DNA of 64,000 nucleotides from Obelidium mucronatum. Its lineage: Eukaryota > Chytridiomycota > Chytridiomycetes > Chytridiales > Chytriomycetaceae. This document shows, piece by piece, positions 58,825 through 64,000 of this stretch. Every line of letters begins with the position of its first letter. Within the stretch, counting starts at the first letter, position 1. The stretch is from the NCBI GenBank assembly GCA_025765595.1, contig JAIVFH010000049.1, forward strand, positions 124,001 through 188,000. The letters run 5' to 3'. The position numbers were made by a program, and so were the translations under genes. The notes beneath the pieces are model-generated. The model saw only the letters and a program-made list of their open reading frames with translations. It was not told the origin of the DNA and ran no database searches.

Positions 58825-59153
58825 GACACCTTCAAGAGACCTCATAAATACTTTCGGAAGCTGAATTCAAAAAATAAAAACTCCAGTATACACAAGTTTA
58901 TCCTAAATTTGGACGTATGCTTCAGTATTTTTAATTTTTTTGTCGTCCCCATGGTTTTCAGTTTTACTTTGTTCTTGTTGGTACGCCTCTCACTCAAGCG
59001 TATTCCCAGCCGTCTCCCATGCCGCTGAATCTGAAAACCACATACATTGACGATATCCAATAAGACTATTTATTTATCAATCGTACTCCGTTTTTGAAAT
59101 TATGATAAATAGCGTCTAAAAAACAATTTACCTCATAAATTACCCTTATCGAG
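58825..59153. other. Spacer between two small genes
   Basis: About 330 bp, AT-rich, with no open frame or splice pattern that I can support. It should contain the end of the first and promoter of the second small gene. Confidence 0.4.
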
Positions 59154-59442
59154 ATGTCATTTTTCGTTCGCCGCCTCATTCCTGTAACGATAGCAACAGT
59201 TGGTAGGATCTTACTGCCATTTTCGAATTTCATCGCTTTCCAACCACTGTGACAACACAGCTGCCATTCAATTGCATCCGACGATCCTGTCCCTCAAACA
59301 CTCACCGATAGCAGTTTGTCCACGACATGAACTGCGCATCAAAACTCTAAAAGCCTTAGATCAGCCAGATTTCCTTGATAGCAGTGTGCTGGATCCTACT
59401 TCCCCGTATGCGTTTGGGAGTGCAATTGTCTATGGATTGTAA
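59154..59442 (+). CDS. Small two-exon protein, copy 2
   Basis: Exons 59154-59202 and 59261-59442 code 76 residues. Like the upstream small gene it starts MS with a basic, hydrophobic N-terminus (MSFFVRRLIPVTIATV), has its only intron in phase 1 after 13-16 codons just behind an AT(V/I)-rich stretch, and ends within a short polar domain. The sequence match outside the first exon is faint, so common origin is likely but not proven. The function is unknown. Confidence 0.5.
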
Positions 59443-59571
59443 ACAGTTAAAACCATCTGAACCTCATATGCATTGCTCAATAAAATTAACGAAAGACTAT
59501 GCCAATACCTTACAGCCAATGATATTTTATTGCTCACCAAAACGAATCAAAGAGAAGGACAAGAAACTTCA

Positions 59572-61784
59572 CTAAACATCTACCAAAACCGAGCCCCACT
59601 TTCTACAAGCCAAAGTACCGTTTCCACGGCCACTATCCGCTGGTCTTTCCACGGCAGTTCTCAAATTCACCTTCAAACTAGGGACTCTCTCTGAAGGCAG
59701 ACGGTTTCCCTCCCAGTCAAACATTTCATACTTAACTGCAGATGCCCAGCGATCTTGATGGTCCAACAATCCCTCGGCAGTGAAAGCATCCGTGAGAGAC
59801 ACAGCTCCTCCAATGGTCAAGTCATCCAAATCAACGCAGTTGGCACATTGATCACGAGCAATACGGGCAAACACGTATCCACGGCCAGCGTACTTTCCGT
59901 TAACGAGGAACTTGATGGTCAGAGGACCATTGATCGCGTTCTTCTTGACACTAAAATGCGCGTATGCACTGAAATGGGGCTTTGGGACATTGTTTCCTGC
60001 ACTTGGGCCTGGGATGGGAGCCTGGGAAGAGGGGGCATGGTGCACTGGAGCAGCATGTGGTTCGGCAGCAGCGGCTGCATTGATTCCGCGGGAAGTTGAA
60101 TTTCCAATGGCTGGTTGTGGTGCGGCACCTCCAAAGAGGTTGCTGAAGCCCTTTGTCAGGCTTTGGATTCCATCACTGAGTTGGTTAGTAAGAGCAGCAA
60201 CAGGGTTGTTTTCGGCCGGGGCTGGAGCTGTAGCGGCAACCACAGGCTCTTCCACGCTGATAGAGCGGGTACCAGTAACCTTTCCAGTGAGTGCTGGTGC
60301 TGGTGCAGCAGCAACCTTCACAGGAGCTGCTGGGGCTGGAGCAGCAACAACTTGGCCAGGACGGCCGTACTTTGTGAGAAGTGCTTGCTGAAGCGCCTTT
60401 CCACTCAAGTTCATTTCAGGGTATGAGTATCCCATGGAGTTCGTTTCACGTGACTCTTGGGTGGTCCACACCTTGCCAGCGCTGTCCATTTTAAATGGAG
60501 CCAATCCCTTCACATTGAGCTTGGCATCGTCCATAAACAAGTCGAAAGTCGATTCGTAAAGGGCAAGGAGACGATCGACGTTACAGTGGTGGAAGTAAAA
60601 GATGGGGTCGTACGCTGCAACATCCGCATATCCCATGTGTCCACCGTTTCCAGAAATGGCACCATGGACTTGGTCGTGAATGTATTCAAGGGAGTGGTAG
60701 TTTCCAGCGTTTTTGTGGGCAAAGTCCAAAGCGTGGTTGGAAAAGTCCTGCCACTTGACAACCGTTCCATCAAACAAGACACGAACCATGGAACGCAGTT
60801 GGGGAGCCAATGTCATGATAGCTCTGTCGTACAATTTGTTTAATTCACCGCAGAATGACCCCAATTTCCCACTTCTTAAAAGCCAAAATCAAACAGCCAA
60901 AACATACCTTTGCAATTTAGCATTGTCAGACTTTGCATCTGGGGCGGTGGAAGTGGGGAAACGAACGGTTTGCTTGTAAGTCTTCAACGGTCCCATGTTG
61001 GCAGGGAATTGATCACGAATGTAACTTGGCATAATGAATGAAGCCATTGGGTTTCGCACACTGGTTGGTTTGGCATCAGGGGCAGCCAAAATCATGATGG
61101 TCTCATCAACAAGGGCGCTTGGAATACCGCTCTTAATAGTCGCATCATCTGCGAAGTCCCAGTAACTATTTGATTATGCATAACGTAGCTAAGCTGTAGC
61201 CAAATATCATGTACGATCAAGTTCAACTTACGGGAAACGGATAGCTGCGGCAGCAGCCAACCACGTCTGGGTATCAACAGTGTACTTCTTGGCAATTTCT
61301 TTGGCTGCTTCAACAATTAACATTTCAAGGAGGGCGATGTAAGGTCTGTAGTGCTGGAAATGAGAACAATCTCGAAATTGACCAGCATGATTGAACATCA
61401 CCTGTGCCATGTTGGGAAGAGAGACTGTCCATGCACACTGTATAAAGAAATTCATTTGAATGAGAAAGGGAACAGAGACAGGGATGTGTCTGAATAAGGT
61501 ACCAGTATCCACCGTCTGGCTTATCACTAGGGAACCCATCGTATTCAGTGTTTGGAAGTCCGTGGATCGAACTAACTTGCGCAAAAGACTTTGGGTCCTT
61601 TGGATCTCTCGCTTGAAGCACTGCAAAGGCCTGAACAAAGAGGGAACCTTGCTTGGTGTCTTGAAAGAAAACCCGAACTTCCTTACGGGAAACGACAGCT
61701 GCAGTATCGCACTGTTAGGCTGCATACATATATGACATCACGCTACATACGGGTGGTGGATTGGGATCGGGGTACGGCAACCAT
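59572..61784 (-). CDS. Tyrosinase (type 3 copper enzyme)
   Basis: Six exons, 61784-61751, 61698-61503, a 36-nt exon 61437-61402, 61345-61232, 61165-60908 and 60871-59572, sum to 646 codons. The CuA site is complete once splicing is read this way: SSIHGLPNTEYDG, GGYC then VHGQSLFPTWHRPYIALLE, followed by FPYWDFA. CuB has HSLEYIHDQVHGAISG and DPIFYFHHCNVDRLLALYE. Downstream lie an alanine/proline-rich linker and a C-terminal beta domain that in this family shields the active site until cleavage. There is no signal peptide or membrane anchor, so it is probably cytosolic. It oxidises phenols to quinones, the first step of melanin formation. The 36-nt exon carries two of the three CuA histidines. 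Confidence 0.93.
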
Positions 61785-61933
61785 TTCAGGGATAGTTTTT
61801 TGTTCGATGGAGCTGGCAAGATCACACGGAAAATCGCACTTTTTGGGGCTTGTGATTGTAAAAACACAGACACACCAAAATAGAAGAAGAGAATGATTCT
61901 TGGATTATTTTTCACGGTATTTTCCAGAAGTCG

Positions 61934-62987
61934 TCACGACCTATTCTTCAGGTAATAAGCCGCACCAGCAGCAACACCAGCTAAAATTCCCAAATAGAGT
62001 CCAAAGTTTCCACTTCCAGTCTTCGATTTGAGTAATCCGGCTGCTTTTCTTTTTTCGTAGTCTTTCTTGACGACCTCTGTCACCGAAGTCCATCGAATCT
62101 TTCTCTTCCCTTCCATAACTGTTTTATGCAGCTTTTCTGTTGGCCAATAAGTCCATCCTTTGGACATACAATACCCATACTGCAACATTTGGTATGATGG
62201 AAAAGGGTCTCCCTTTTTTCCAGGCGCCACGACCGTGATGGTCTCAATCAAAAATTCAGGACGAGAGAGACAACGCCTTTCTCACCAAAAACTGCTCGCC
62301 AGTCGCGTTTGACACATTTACTGCAAAGTTGATTGATTGTAACTGATGTCTCCAACAATATGGAAGGATTCTTGATTGATCGGCTTTGGTTCCAAAAGAA
62401 CAAATGCGGTGAATTCCCTTATGTTTCTGTCCGTAGTAAACTCTTGCTGCACGTCACCACTTCCAATGAGCCCAATTTGTATCTTGCCCCAGTCCATAAT
62501 TTGAAAGAATTCCGTGCGGAATAGATCCAAGATATAGATGGGAAGGAATTCAATCTTTTGGCGTAAAAAGGCAATGATTTCCTGAAGGTCGCTGTTTCTG
62601 TCGAATACAAAAAGACGTTTGGAGAACTTGTAAGAAGTCAGAAAAACAAGGTCGCTTCCTAATAGCTAATCTTACCGAAGGGATAAAGCGTTTCACGTGA
62701 ACGCGCAGACAAGACTCGTGAAGTCGCGATTGGACACCAACAATCAGATTCTCCAAACCCAAAAGGAGCTGTGGCCAAACTGTAAAACACCACGAAGAGA
62801 GATATCAAAGGGATTCTGGAGATGCGCAGTCCACAAGCACAACTTCAACTGATTTGGGGTGTTTCTTCTTGAGGTCATCAAATCTTTCGAACCTGTGCTG
62901 TTAGAGCTCAATTTCTCAGTTCTCGAAAACATAACAACTCATCTTCACTCACCTTCCACAATTGTTTACTCCATCATTTCGATTCAT
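61934..62987 (-). CDS. NmrA-like NAD(P)-binding protein with C-terminal membrane anchor
   Basis: From ATG 62987 (exon 62987-62953, next exon from 62892) the readable parts fit the NmrA/isoflavone-reductase fold: FDDLKKKHPKSVEVVLVDCA then SPESL, LENLIVGVQSRLHESCLRV then HVKRFIPS, EIIAFLRQKIEFLPIYILD with LFRTEFF, and IGLIGSGDVQQEFTTDRNIR, then VNVSNATGEQF. The C-terminal part ends in one membrane helix (LGILAGVAAGAAYYLKNRS). The N-terminal glycine-rich nucleotide loop is not evident. An in-frame TGA after SPESL (about 62801) and a frame change near 62335 stop a clean gene model; they may be introns I have not resolved, sequence errors, or decay. The function and substrate are unknown. Confidence 0.5.
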
Positions 62988-63005
62988 ATTTACTCCCGAA
63001 ACGGC

Positions 63006-63014
63006 TATAAAAAG
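63006..63014 (+). promoter_or_regulatory. Probable TATA box upstream of the gag gene
   Basis: TATAAAAAG lies about 215 bp before the gag ATG and 19 bp from the start codon of the divergent NmrA-like gene. It may be the TATA box of a retrotransposon LTR, though I cannot mark the LTR ends. Confidence 0.45.
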
Positions 63015-63223
63015 AAAGCCTTTCCCTTTAGTTGTTCATTAGTTGAAATACAGTCAGTGTTAAAACCTATAACTTTAAACTACACCTTCCTTTCACTTCA
63101 TCTTTGGTCAAGCAGTTTGAATCCTTTTCACTGAACCAAGTCGAAGGTAAGGCTTTGTCCTTCCTTCCTGGCCTTCATGCCATTTGGGTTCTAACATAGT
63201 ATTTCAACTCTAAGACAACTGCT

Positions 63224-64000
63224 ATGACTATCACACACTCTCCACGTACACCGCCTTCCACGATGAATCCTCCGGATACTGCGCGCACTGCCGTTTCGGA
63301 AAACGTTAATAATCCTGAAGACGATGACGAGTTTGCTGTTGAAACAGTTAACACTCCATCAAAGCGACCTACAGCTCCAGTCCGACGTCAACGACATCTT
63401 AGCCATACTGGATACTCTTGTCGATCGAATTGCCTCGCTCGAATCGCGTGATAAACCCAAAGTTAATCCTGTCGAACCTGTCAAATCTGTCAATATTGTT
63501 GAACCTGATGAAACACTGTCTCCAACGTCGAAAGTTAATCTGAAAGTCAATAAGCCGAAGCCATTCTCTGGAAATCGAGCCGAAGCTGAAGACTTTGTCT
63601 TCCAGTGCCAATTGAACTTCGACGCCAACCCCAGTGCCTTCCTCTCTGTTGGGTTCAAGGTCACCTTTTTCTCTTCTTACCTTGCTGATTCCGCTCTCAA
63701 GTGGTACCGCAATACTGTTGTCAAGAAAGGGCTCAAGTTCCACGCCTATGAAGAATTGGTTGAACTATTCCTTGCTGCATATGGTAAAGACGATTCTATT
63801 GCCGAATCAAAAGCCAATAATAGTCTGGCGACGCTCCATCAAACCAAGTCTTGCCAAGAATATTCGAATCGTTTTCTTGAACTCGTTGTTCAAACTGGGC
63901 ATAGCGAATATTCCCAGATGGTTATGTACAAACAAGGTCTCAAGGTTGACATCCTCAAGTACCTTCTGACTCTCCAACGCGAACCTGCTGATCTTTCAGA
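63224..64000 (+). mobile_element. 5' part of a Ty3/gypsy-type gag, cut by the window end
   Basis: An ATG at 63224 opens a polar, acidic N-terminus. A short coiled segment follows (DILAILDTLVDRIASLE) and then a retrotransposon gag fold: KPKPFSGNRAEAEDFVFQC, FKVTFFSSYLADSALKWYRN, ELVELFLAAYG and QGLKVDILKYLL. The frame stays open to base 64000, so any zinc knuckle, protease and reverse transcriptase lie outside. The N-terminal part and the coiled segment are offset by one surplus base near 63385. It is either an LTR retrotransposon or a gag-derived host gene. Confidence 0.7.

Noticed and set aside
1..64000. Single consensus for a +1 frameshift signal like the Ty1 heptamer
   Set aside because: One site (GTTAGAC near 4622) resembles it, but the other sites share no P-site codon, stop codon or downstream pattern.

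Overview
The window is nuclear DNA of a flagellated (zoosporic) early-diverging fungus, most likely a chytrid. Genes are intron-rich, with introns of roughly 50-110 bp, GT..AG ends and often homopolymer-rich. Ciliary genes (a giant ASH-domain protein and the dynein-2 light intermediate chain) lie beside fungal markers (ETT1, DUF2408, a HET-like domain, Rad4, a tyrosinase). The tandem cyclic-nucleotide-gated channels also suit a zoospore. I cannot name the species from sequence alone.

Layout. 0-3 kb: the end of a possible RING-CH membrane ligase and two tandem seven-helix membrane paralogs. 3-9 kb: a VWA/alpha-kinase gene, ETT1 and an F-box gene. 9-16 kb: two tandem HCN/CNG-like channel genes whose pore lacks GYG. 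16-17.5 kb: TFIIA gamma and mitochondrial uL16. 17.6-33.3 kb: one giant ARM plus ASH-domain flagellar gene. 33.4-39.4 kb: DYNC2LI1, RAD4/XPC and a HET-domain gene. 39.6-50.6 kb: a Sec1/Munc18 gene with a long C-terminal extension holding a CUE-like domain, cytosolic isoleucyl-tRNA synthetase, and TRM11. 50.7-55.8 kb: a gene-poor block bounded by two inverted ~630-bp arms, each carrying a Gln and an Arg tRNA, with decayed transposon-like coding DNA and a TA-flanked ~1.0-kb inverted-repeat element inside. 55.8-62.9 kb: a DUF2408 protein, an IF1-type ATP synthase inhibitor with two inhibitor-like segments, two tiny paralogs, a tyrosinase and an NmrA-like protein. 63-64 kb: the start of a Ty3/gypsy-type gag, cut by the window edge.

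A window-wide signal is that at least fourteen conserved coding regions change frame in the same sense (one surplus base) without a plausible intron, three times in the essential isoleucyl-tRNA synthetase. Residual single-base insertions in the assembly are the simplest explanation, but +1 recoding needs transcript or protein data to exclude. The other main points are the non-canonical channel pores, the Sec1-CUE architecture and the doubled IF1 segment.

Exon limits were worked out by hand from splice signals, reading phase and paralog comparison; no similarity search was run.
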